From JAFDWI01 sp964544305 (lineage in GTDB: Bacteria > Actinomycetota > Acidimicrobiia > Acidimicrobiales > Iamiaceae), in assembly GCA_964544305.1 (NCBI GenBank), contig CAZJAZ010000029.1, positions 1-34,187 on the forward strand: DNA of 34,187 nt, written 5' to 3'. Position numbers and translations under genes: made by a program. Below are positions 13,390 to 21,124 of the stretch, piece by piece. Numbering within the stretch: position 1 is the first letter of the stretch; the number at the start of each line of letters is the position of its first letter. A model generated the notes under the pieces. The model saw nothing but the letters and a program-made list of their open reading frames with translations. It ran no database searches and had not been told where the DNA came from.

Positions 13390-14835
13390 TTATTCCGTGC
13401 GATACACGCCGGTTGTCGTGCCGACATCAACGTACGCCCAGTTCTCTTGCTTGAGACGCCAGTGCTCGTCGTACTCTTGCTTCCCATCTTTGATCTCAAC
13501 AAGTTTGGGTGGCATGAGATCACGGAAGTTCACCGGCTTCCCATCGACGGCATCAAGAAACTCTTGGGGGAAGGTTCGCAGCATCGAAGCGGTGACGATC
13601 TGGTCTTGTTCGGGCAGGAAACAGCGATTGGCGTCGGTGAGTTTGAGAATGCGTGCGCCGATATCGGCGATGTCGCGGTATTCGCCGTCGCCTTCCATGA
13701 TGCGCTTCAAGATTGCGGTAACACCCATGGTGCCAACTTTGCAACCGTTGCACTGACCGCACGACTCAACTGACAACCAGTGCGAGCACAAGTACGAGAT
13801 TTCGACCGCGCTCGTCGTGTCGTCGTACACGATGAATCCGCACGAACCGATGCCAGATCCACGGGCACGGAAGGCGTCAAAGCACAGCGGTACATCGAGG
13901 AAGTCGTCGGTCATGACCGGGTTCGAAATGCCCGACAAGATCGCTTTGATCTTTCGGCCGGTTGTCACCCCACCACCGATCGTGTCGATGATCTCCCCGA
14001 GCGGTGTGCCCATTTCGACTTCGGCAACTCCTGGCGAGTTCACATCGCCAACAACGGTACATATTCCGTGCCCTGGGGTCGCTTCGGTTCCCATTGAACG
14101 GAACCATTCCGGGCCGTTGCGCATGATGTGTGCGGCGGTTGATAGCGACTCGACGTTGTTCACCAAGGTTGGAGCCGGATCATTGAGCTGGGGGTCGTTC
14201 GTTGCGCGTGGCATCGACGACCAGTCGATGTTCGGGGTCGACGCGAACACACCTTGGATGTAGGGCGGAAACAGTCGGGGCGCTGCGGGTTCGCCTTGAA
14301 TGGTTTGGAGCAGCGCGGTTTCTTCACCGAACAAATATGAATCTGGCCCGGGGACGATGGTGATGGGAATCCCAGCGGTGAGCCCTGCCTCTTCGAGCTC
14401 AGCTAAAGCTCGCGCAAGTTTCTCGTGCTCACCCGTGTACTTTGCCTTTAGCCCAATGAAGGCACTATGTGCACCGATGGCATACGTCGCAATGGCAACA
14501 CCTTCGATGAGCTGGTACGGGTTCCGGCGCAGCAGCGTCCGATCCTTAAACGTGCCCGGCTCACCTTCGGAGGCATTGCAAACCACGAAGCATGTTCCCC
14601 CCGCGGCGGTTTGGCGCAACGAGCGCCACTTCAATCCAACGGGGAAACCGGCTCCGCCTCGACCACGTAATCCTGACGCGAGGATCGTCTCGATTGTCGC
14701 TTTGGGACCGATTTCCAGAGCCTTGGCAAGGCCTTTGCCTCCACCAATGGCGACCCACTCAGTGACCGACGTCACCGGGTTTTCTGGAAGTAAATAGGGA
14801 TCGAACACGGTTGCACCATAGCGACTGACCAGCAC
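13390..14835 (-). CDS. NuoF-like NADH dehydrogenase flavoprotein (stand-alone)
   Basis: The 481-aa protein carries the 51-kDa (NuoF) pattern: the NADH-binding G-R-G-G-A-G-F-P (57-64), FMN-site N-A-S-E-G-E-P-G-T-F-K-D-R (87-99), an SLBB region (~255-300), and four Cys for the [4Fe-4S] N3 cluster: C359-x2-C362-x2-C365 ... C405. It should accept hydride from NADH and pass electrons to another subunit. No NuoE or NuoG gene is nearby; nadD follows. The extra C-terminal ~50 residues (from F-L-D-A-V-D-G-K-P) are unlike complex I NuoF. The start is a GTG with no Shine-Dalgarno. It may serve a formate dehydrogenase, hydrogenase or other diaphorase. Confidence 0.88.
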   Translation of the reverse strand: MLVSRYGATVFDPYLLPENPVTSVTEWVAIGGGKGLAKALEIGPKATIETILASGLRGRGGAGFPVGLKWRSLRQTAAGGTCFVVCNASEGEPGTFKDRTLLRRNPYQLIEGVAIATYAIGAHSAFIGLKAKYTGEHEKLARALAELEEAGLTAGIPITIVPGPDSYLFGEETALLQTIQGEPAAPRLFPPYIQGVFASTPNIDWSSMPRATNDPQLNDPAPTLVNNVESLSTAAHIMRNGPEWFRSMGTEATPGHGICTVVGDVNSPGVAEVEMGTPLGEIIDTIGGGVTTGRKIKAILSGISNPVMTDDFLDVPLCFDAFRARGSGIGSCGFIVYDDTTSAVEISYLCSHWLSVESCGQCNGCKVGTMGVTAILKRIMEGDGEYRDIADIGARILKLTDANRCFLPEQDQIVTASMLRTFPQEFLDAVDGKPVNFRDLMPPKLVEIKDGKQEYDEHWRLKQENWAYVDVGTTTGVYRTE

Positions 14836-14906
14836 AGTAGGAAATATCCGTCACAACCTCGAAGCGAGGGAATGCCAAGGGCAGCGTTGCTGTTGGAGGA
14901 AATACC

Positions 14907-15737
14907 ATGAGTGATTCAGTAGGCCAGTACCTAAATGAGATCGGCGCAGTGCCACTTTTGACCGCACAAGACGAGCGTGAGCTCGCCCAGCGGATCGAAG
15001 CAGGTGTTGACGCTCGTGCGCGAATCGAAGCCGGCGAAGACACGGTTGAGCTGCGCCGTCTTGCCCGTCGAGCAGCCGACGCGAAAGATCGTTTCATCCG
15101 ATCAAATCTGCGATTGGTGGTCAGCGTGGCCCGCCGGTATCCGCTCCCCCCATCGATGGATTTGCTTGATCTCGTGCAAGAAGGAAACCTTGGTCTTGAG
15201 CACGCCGTCGACAAGTTTGACTGGCGAAAAGGCTTCAAGTTCTCGACGTATGCAACCTTCTGGATTCGCCAAGCCATTGGACGTGCGCTTGACCAGAAAG
15301 CGTCGCTCGTCCGTCTCCCAGGTGACCGCTCAGCGGGCCTTCGTGCGGCACTCCGCCAGGTTTCTGGCGACGCGGACGAACTCGACGAAGAGAATGCCCA
15401 TCTCCATCGTCTGTCGACTCCCACGTCGCTCGATCGCACGGTAGGCGACGACGACTCGAACGAACTCGTTGACTTGATCGCGGACGACCGGCCGGGCCCG
15501 GAAGACGCGGTACTGCTCGCCGAGCAAGAATCAACCGTGACGCATCTTCTTGACGTCCTTGACGACCGCGCACGCTATGCGGTTGAACAACGATTCGGCA
15601 TCACCGATGGTCGCCGTCGCAGTTACCGCGAGGTTGGCGAAGACCTTGGGGTCACCGCCGAAGCTGCCCGCCGCTTGGTGAAACGAGCGGTCGCCGCGGT
15701 ACGCGCCGAGGCCGGCGAACGCGTCCCCGCTGCGTGA
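14907..15737 (+). CDS. Sigma-70 family RNA polymerase sigma factor
   Basis: This 276-aa protein has region 1.2 (Y-L-N-E-I-G-A-V-P-L-L-T, 8-19), region 2 (R-F-I-R-S-N-L-R-L-V-V-S-V-A-R to F-K-F-S-T-Y-A-T-F-W-I-R-Q-A-I, 62-124), and a region 4 helix-turn-helix near the C terminus (S-Y-R-E-V-G-E-D-L-G-V-T). It lacks region 1.1, and region 3 is shortened and acidic, so it is a group 2/3 factor, not the housekeeping one. The target promoters are not known. GGAGGA sits 6 nt before the ATG. It is divergent from the NuoF-like gene across 71 nt, which must hold both promoters. The DAHP synthase follows after 61 nt. Confidence 0.92.
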   Translation: MSDSVGQYLNEIGAVPLLTAQDERELAQRIEAGVDARARIEAGEDTVELRRLARRAADAKDRFIRSNLRLVVSVARRYPLPPSMDLLDLVQEGNLGLEHAVDKFDWRKGFKFSTYATFWIRQAIGRALDQKASLVRLPGDRSAGLRAALRQVSGDADELDEENAHLHRLSTPTSLDRTVGDDDSNELVDLIADDRPGPEDAVLLAEQESTVTHLLDVLDDRARYAVEQRFGITDGRRRSYREVGEDLGVTAEAARRLVKRAVAAVRAEAGERVPAA

Positions 15738-15798
15738 AGTCATCACGAAAGGGAAATCGCGCTTGGTGCGTTCGTCGCTCATTGGCAACGATAGAGAG

Positions 15799-17142
15799 AT
15801 GAGCGCACAAGCGTGGACGCCATCAACGTGGCGGGATCGAACCGTTCGTCAACAACCGGACTGGCCTGACGCTGGTGCCCTTGAGGCCGTTGTAAAAGAT
15901 CTTTCCACGCATCCGCCGTTGGTATTCGCTGGAGAAGCCCGCTCGCTGCGCGACGAACTCGCTGCGGTCGCACGAGGTGAAGCGTTCTTATTGCAAGCGG
16001 GTGACTGCGCCGAGTCTTTTGATGCATTCCGGGCAGACGCCATCCGTGACAAGCTCAAAGTCATTTTGCAGATGGCTGTGGTCCTCACCTATTCGGCCGG
16101 CGTCCCCGTTGTCAAAGTTGGTCGGATTGCGGGGCAATTTGCCAAGCCACGTTCGTCTTCGACCGAAACAATTGACGGCGTCGAGCTACCCGCGTTTCGC
16201 GGCCACATTGTGAACGATATTGGTTTCGACGAAGCCTCACGTACTCCTGACCCCGACCGGCTTCTTCGCGCCTACCACCAAAGCGCTTCCACGTTGAACT
16301 TGCTGCGAGCATTCACCAAAGGTGGTTTTGCCGACCTCGCACGGGTTCATCAATGGAACCAAGATTTTGTGCGGGCCTCAAAAGAAGGAAATCGCTACGA
16401 GGCGATTGCAAATGAGATCGAACGGGCATTGCGTTTCATGCATGCCTGTGGCCTCACGTCAACGAACAACCCCGGACTCCACGAAGTCGACTTTTACACC
16501 AGCCATGAGGCGCTCATTTTGGGTTACGAGGAAGCCCTTACCCGAAAAGACTCCCTTACCGGCGACTACTACGACACGTCAGCCCACATGGTGTGGATTG
16601 GTGAACGCACTCGTCAACTCGATGGCGCCCACGTCGAGTTTTTCCGTGGCATCAACAATCCGATTGGCTGCAAAGTGGGTCCGGACGCCACACCGGACGA
16701 CGTCTTGGCACTCTGTGACGCATTAGATCCTGATCATGAACCGGGCCGCCTCACTTTGATCGTGCGAATGGGAGCGGCGCGAGTTGCAAAGGGTCTTCCC
16801 CCACTCCTTGACGCAGTGAAGAAATCTGGCCACCCGGTCGTGTGGGCCTGTGATCCCATGCACGGCAACACATTCACCACAAACAATGGGCACAAGACCC
16901 GACGCTTCGATGACATCGAAGCGGAGATCGCCGGGTTCTTTACGGCGCATCGCGAGGCGGGCACCTGGCCTGGTGGGGTCCACGTGGAACTCACCGGCGA
17001 TGCGGTTACCGAATGTCTCGGTGGCACCGATGACATTTCGGCAGCCGATCTTCCCGAACGCTACGAGACAATGTGCGATCCGCGACTCAATGGGCGCCAG
17101 TCGTTGGATCTCGCGTTTCGGGTCGGCGAACTGCTTCACTAG
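15799..17142 (+). CDS. Class II 3-deoxy-7-phosphoheptulonate (DAHP) synthase
   Basis: The 447-aa enzyme makes DAHP from PEP and erythrose-4-phosphate, the first step of the shikimate pathway. Class II features: W-R-D near the start, Q-A-G-D-C-A-E-S-F (metal-binding Cys), K-V-G-R-I-A-G-Q-F-A-K-P-R, and near the end V-W-A-C-D-P-M-H-G-N-T, W-P-G-G-V-H-V-E-L-T-G and E-C-L-G-G. The chosen ATG at 15799 gives the M-S-A-Q-A-W-T-P start usual in actinobacteria. The upstream GTG at 15763 adds an unconserved leader. The acyltransferase starts 4 nt after its stop. Confidence 0.96.
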   Translation: MSAQAWTPSTWRDRTVRQQPDWPDAGALEAVVKDLSTHPPLVFAGEARSLRDELAAVARGEAFLLQAGDCAESFDAFRADAIRDKLKVILQMAVVLTYSAGVPVVKVGRIAGQFAKPRSSSTETIDGVELPAFRGHIVNDIGFDEASRTPDPDRLLRAYHQSASTLNLLRAFTKGGFADLARVHQWNQDFVRASKEGNRYEAIANEIERALRFMHACGLTSTNNPGLHEVDFYTSHEALILGYEEALTRKDSLTGDYYDTSAHMVWIGERTRQLDGAHVEFFRGINNPIGCKVGPDATPDDVLALCDALDPDHEPGRLTLIVRMGAARVAKGLPPLLDAVKKSGHPVVWACDPMHGNTFTTNNGHKTRRFDDIEAEIAGFFTAHREAGTWPGGVHVELTGDAVTECLGGTDDISAADLPERYETMCDPRLNGRQSLDLAFRVGELLH

Positions 17143-17146
17143 AGCA

Positions 17147-18340
17147 ATGCGCCGTGGCGACGCTCGTCGCAATCCGCCAGTGAACGAACCAGTCTTCCAT
17201 TTGGGCTATCGCCCAGAGTTGGACGGGCTGCGAGCAATTGCGATTGCGCTGGTATTTCTTGCGCACATTTCTTTTCCATGGCCGAGTTTGGGACGAGATT
17301 TTCTGCCTGGTGCGTTTCAAGGCGTTGACCTATTTTTTGTTCTCTCCGGTTTCTTGCTGACCTCTCTTGCCCTCGAAGAGCGTTCGGTTGTGGGTAGATT
17401 TTCGTTTCGAGGTTTTTACCGTCGGCGAGCGTTGCGCTTGTTACCCGCATTGTTTTTCTTCCTTGCGTGCCTCATTCCTTGGACAATTCAACAACACGAG
17501 AATGTGCAAAAGGTCCTGCAAGCATCTGTTTGGGTTGTGCTCTATGTGACGAACTGGGCAATGATCATTGGCGGTCCGGGCACCGTGCCCTTTGGTCTCG
17601 GGCACATGTGGTCACTCGCCATTGAAGAACAGTATTACCTCGTCTTCTTTCCCGTTTTTTTTGTCTTGTTGCGTTGGGTGAAGTCGCTGCGAAAACTCAC
17701 CTGGATTCTTGGCTTCATGATTGCCACAGTGTGGGTCGTGCGGATCCTTTCGGCGCTGCACACGTCGCCAGGGAATTTTGAAGCCACGTTGTATTTGCGT
17801 ACCGATATGCGCGCCGACGCGTTGCTCTGGGGACCTCTGGTGGCGGTTCTGCTTCATCGCGGTTTTGTCATCGGCCCCAAGATTCGCCTCCTGGGCGTTC
17901 CTGCAATTGCCTATCTTGCGTGGACAGTCGCGAATGTCCACATTGAGGACCGCTGGTTATATATATGGGCGCTTGGGATGATCAACATTTCGTGGACGTT
18001 GGTCCTCGTAAGTCTCCTTGGGGCCCGCCACGTGCCCGCACGATTGCTTCGTTTCCGCCCAATTGTGTGGACCGGTAAGATTTCGTACGGCTTGTATTTA
18101 TGGCATTTGGCGATCTTTGTCGAAATGCTCCGGCATACTCGCTATCGACCGCAACTCCCAGATTGGTTCCCTTTTGTGTTGGCGGTCGTACTCACTTTTG
18201 TTGCAGCCACTTTTTCTTACTACGTGATTGAGCGACCGTTCTTGCGACGAAAGCGTCCGCGCGGGATGATCGAAGTACCAGACAACCTGGCTCAATCACC
18301 TCCACCATCAAATCCTGAGTTCGTTGCCGACTCGCCATAA
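17147..18340 (+). CDS. Acyltransferase-3 family membrane protein
   Basis: This integral membrane protein of 397 aa has about ten helices. The family marks are clear: Y-R-P-E-L-D-G-L-R-A-I-A-I near the start, the catalytic-type His in V-F-L-A-H-I-S, G-V-D-L-F-F-V-L-S-G-F-L-L, an Arg-rich F-Y-R-R-R-A-L-R-L-L-P loop, and H-M-W-S-L-A-I-E-E-Q-Y-Y-L. The family moves acyl groups such as acetyl or succinyl onto sugars or lipids at the membrane (OafA/YrhL). The start is 4 nt after the DAHP synthase stop; a GTG at 17180 is a possible alternative. Its last 49 nt overlap the 3' end of the convergent SDR gene. The acceptor is unknown. Confidence 0.92.
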   Translation: MRRGDARRNPPVNEPVFHLGYRPELDGLRAIAIALVFLAHISFPWPSLGRDFLPGAFQGVDLFFVLSGFLLTSLALEERSVVGRFSFRGFYRRRALRLLPALFFFLACLIPWTIQQHENVQKVLQASVWVVLYVTNWAMIIGGPGTVPFGLGHMWSLAIEEQYYLVFFPVFFVLLRWVKSLRKLTWILGFMIATVWVVRILSALHTSPGNFEATLYLRTDMRADALLWGPLVAVLLHRGFVIGPKIRLLGVPAIAYLAWTVANVHIEDRWLYIWALGMINISWTLVLVSLLGARHVPARLLRFRPIVWTGKISYGLYLWHLAIFVEMLRHTRYRPQLPDWFPFVLAVVLTFVAATFSYYVIERPFLRRKRPRGMIEVPDNLAQSPPPSNPEFVADSP

Positions 18341-19158
18341 AGCATTGACGCAATCGACCCGTAATCAGGTCCACGACGCAGGTGGTGGCCACCATCGACG
18401 GGTAGGGAATTTCCGGTTACCCATCCGGCTTCGGGACCTGCGAGAAAACGAATAACGTGCGCAACTTCTTCGGCCTGACCGATGTGGGCGATGGGCATGT
18501 TCGTGAGATAGGACTCGACAAGGTCCACGTCGGCCATGGGCCATGCAACGAGCTCGGTGTCAACCAGACTGGGCTGCACCGAGTTCACTCGCACGCCAGA
18601 TTGACCGAGTTCGTCAGCCGCGTTGCGAACGAGCGCATCAATACCGGCTTTGGACGCGGCATACGCCGACATCCATGCATGCACGGTGCAAGCAGCGAGC
18701 GACGACACGGCGACAATAGCGCCACCACCGCCGCGCACGATGGCGGCACCGGCGTGTTTGATGGTGAGGAATGTGCCGGTCAAATTGGTCGCGAGGATTT
18801 GTTGGAACTCGGCCAACGGCTGCGCAACGATTGGCGCGACACCGCCTGTTCCGGCGCTAGCAATCGCAACACTCAAACAGCCCGTTGCTTGCGTTGCAAC
18901 GCTGACCGCTCGCGCAACCGCCTCCTCGTCTTCGACGGACCCGACCGCAATCAACGCTTTCGGAGCTTCGGGATATTCGTCGGCAATTGACTGGGCCGCA
19001 GCTTCAAGTTTTTCTTGTGTTCGCCCCATCAAGGTGACATGCGCACCATCTCGCGCCAACAGCTTGGCACTCGCCAACCCGATGCCGGATCCGCCGCCGG
19101 TCACGAGCGCTCCTTGTCCGTCGAAGGGTCTGTTCGTTTCGGGGATTGACGATGACAT
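18292..19158 (-). CDS. Short-chain dehydrogenase/reductase
   Basis: This 288-aa classical SDR has the cofactor motif T-G-G-G-S-G-I-G (20-27), the N-x-T-G element with N125, and a catalytic S152/S153, Y166-A-A-S-K170. The Rossmann fold binds NAD(P)H. A long C-terminal extension (about 30 residues after V-D-G-G-H-H) goes beyond the usual end and is partly encoded over the acyltransferase 3' end. The substrate is not evident; sugar, steroid and fatty-acid family SDRs all look like this. It stands alone on its strand, divergent from the GH15 gene. Confidence 0.92.
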   Translation of the reverse strand: MSSSIPETNRPFDGQGALVTGGGSGIGLASAKLLARDGAHVTLMGRTQEKLEAAAQSIADEYPEAPKALIAVGSVEDEEAVARAVSVATQATGCLSVAIASAGTGGVAPIVAQPLAEFQQILATNLTGTFLTIKHAGAAIVRGGGGAIVAVSSLAACTVHAWMSAYAASKAGIDALVRNAADELGQSGVRVNSVQPSLVDTELVAWPMADVDLVESYLTNMPIAHIGQAEEVAHVIRFLAGPEAGWVTGNSLPVDGGHHLRRGPDYGSIASMLYGESATNSGFDGGGD

Positions 19159-19253
19159 AGGTCTCTATTGTGCCGCATCGACGAGATAGGCGCGCACGTT
19201 CCATTGCCAAGTTCGGGTCGCATTTCGTGTCACGAGCAGATAGAAACGTTGGT

Positions 19254-21116
19254 ATGGGATTAAGGATTGAGGACTATGCGCTGATCAGCGATCTATCAAG
19301 TTGCGCGTTGGTTGCCGCGAATGGATCGATTGATTGGGCAACGTTTCCACGCTTTGACTCGCGAGCTGCGTTTGCTGGCTTGTTGGGTGATACGCATGAC
19401 AACGGTCATTGGTTGATCTGCCCGCAAGGCCCGGTCGATGCTGTCGAACGGGTGTACCGCGATTCGTCGCTCGTACTTGAAACAGTGTTCTATACGTCAA
19501 CGGGTGTGGTTGCTCTCATTGACTGCATGCCGCCTGGCGACGACCGACACGACATCGTTCGTGTGGTCGAATGTCGTGAGGGGCACGTTGCTATGGAAAT
19601 GGTGATGACGATCCGCTTTGACTACGGGTCGATCGTTCCATGGGTGCAACGGGCGCCGGGAGGCACCATCGCCGTCGGCGGCCCTGATGCGTTGCGTCTG
19701 GCCACACCGGTCCCGGTTCACGGCCACGACCTCTCAACGGTTGCGACGTTCGACGTACGCGTTGGCGAACGGGTGCCGTTCACGCTCACGTGGTATCCAT
19801 CCCATGAGAAATCGCCACAGCCAATCGATGCAATCACCGCCGTTGAAACAACCGAGCAATGGTGGTCGAATTGGGCAGATCGTTTCACGTACGACGGGGA
19901 TTATGCGGATGTTGTGCGCCGGAGCGCGGTGGTCTTGAAAGGCCTCACCCTTGATGAAACCGGTGGACTGTTGGCTGCTGCGTCGACGTCGTTGCCCGAA
20001 CAGATTGGGGGCGAACGAAACTGGGATTATCGCTACTGCTGGCTCCGCGATGCCACGTTTAGTCTCATGGCGCTCAACAGTGTTGGTTTTGACGCCGAGG
20101 CAGAGGCGTGGCGTGACTGGCTGCTTCGTGCGGTGGCGGGTGATCCAAGCGGCTTACAGATCATGTACGGACCGAACGGGAATCGTCGTCTGACCGAAGA
20201 AACGCTGGACTGGTTGGCCGGCTACGAGGGCTCCCAACCGGTTCGAGTCGGAAACGCCGCTCACGATCAGTTCCAGCTCGATGTTTTTGGTGAAGTGCTC
20301 GACGCGCTGTACCAAAGTGCGGTTGATGGCATGGTCGTTGATATGAATACCTGGTCGCTCGTGCGACATTTGGTGGATTACGTCGCCACGCATTGGCAAG
20401 AACCCGACGATGGCATATGGGAGGTTCGCGGTGGGCGACGCCATTTCACCCATTCAAAGGTCATGGCGTGGGTTGCTGTTGACCGGGCAATCGCCCTTGT
20501 TGAGCACGTTGGCATCGACGCGGCGAACAAAGATCAGTCTGCCCATCACCGTCCAATTGACATGGAGGCGTGGTCCAAGTTGCGTGATGCCATCAAGGCC
20601 GATGTGTTGACCCACGGGGTTGATCGAAACGGCGCGTTCGTTCAATCGTATGGTTCATCGGATTTTGATGCGTCACTCCTGCTTGTCGCGCTCGTCGGCT
20701 TCTTGCCACCGGATGATCCGCATGTTTGTGCAACGGTTGAGGCGATTGAAAACAACCTCATGGTGGACGGGTTCGTCAAGCGCTACTTGGCAACGGGTCA
20801 CGATGGTTTGGCAGGCGATGAAGGCACCTTCTTGATGTGTTCATTCTGGCTCGCCGACAACTATGCGCTTATGGGCCGCCTTGATGATGCAACCCAACTC
20901 TTCGAGCGACTCGCCGCGTTGTGCAACGACGTCGGACTGCTCGCTGAAGAATATGACCCAAGAACGAAGCGAATGCTCGGCAACTTTCCGCAGGCTTTCA
21001 GCCATGTATCGCTCATCAATTCGGCCGGGAACTTGACCGCTGCTCGGCGTCGAGCACTTGGAAAAGATCCAACGTTCATGAGCGCGTCACACAAACGACG
21101 CGCTCATTGTGATTAA
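19254..21116 (+). CDS. GH15 family glycoside hydrolase (glucoamylase/trehalase-like)
   Basis: The 620-aa protein has an N-terminal beta domain (R-I-E-D-Y-A-L-I-S-D...G-S-I-D-W), then a (alpha/alpha)6 barrel with the family motif E-R-N-W-D-Y-R-Y-C-W-L-R-D-A near residue 256 and G-D-E-G-T-F near 520, which holds a catalytic Glu. The tail has F-P-Q-A-F-S-H. Mycobacterial relatives hydrolyse trehalose; others hydrolyse malto-oligosaccharides. There is no signal peptide, so cytoplasmic sugar turnover is likely. ATG 19254 is chosen because the M-x-L-R-I-E-D-Y start matches family N termini. The upstream frame from 19170 is Arg-rich and unlike them. Confidence 0.93.
   Translation: MGLRIEDYALISDLSSCALVAANGSIDWATFPRFDSRAAFAGLLGDTHDNGHWLICPQGPVDAVERVYRDSSLVLETVFYTSTGVVALIDCMPPGDDRHDIVRVVECREGHVAMEMVMTIRFDYGSIVPWVQRAPGGTIAVGGPDALRLATPVPVHGHDLSTVATFDVRVGERVPFTLTWYPSHEKSPQPIDAITAVETTEQWWSNWADRFTYDGDYADVVRRSAVVLKGLTLDETGGLLAAASTSLPEQIGGERNWDYRYCWLRDATFSLMALNSVGFDAEAEAWRDWLLRAVAGDPSGLQIMYGPNGNRRLTEETLDWLAGYEGSQPVRVGNAAHDQFQLDVFGEVLDALYQSAVDGMVVDMNTWSLVRHLVDYVATHWQEPDDGIWEVRGGRRHFTHSKVMAWVAVDRAIALVEHVGIDAANKDQSAHHRPIDMEAWSKLRDAIKADVLTHGVDRNGAFVQSYGSSDFDASLLLVALVGFLPPDDPHVCATVEAIENNLMVDGFVKRYLATGHDGLAGDEGTFLMCSFWLADNYALMGRLDDATQLFERLAALCNDVGLLAEEYDPRTKRMLGNFPQAFSHVSLINSAGNLTAARRRALGKDPTFMSASHKRRAHCD
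21078..21107. terminator. Hairpin at the convergent GH15 / VWA gene ends
   Basis: ATGAGCGCGTC (21078-21088) and GACGCGCTCAT (21097-21107) form a perfect 11-bp stem with an 8-nt loop. It lies within the last codons of the GH15 gene, 18 nt before the end of the VWA gene on the other strand. The genes are only 8 nt apart, so one hairpin could stop transcription from both sides. No U-tract is present. Confidence 0.6.
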
Positions 21117-21124
21117 GCACACGA

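Noticed and set aside
16850..17146. Long N-terminal extension of the acyltransferase frame
   Set aside because: It overlaps the conserved 3' end of DAHP synthase and has no family similarity; ATG 17147 gives the usual start.
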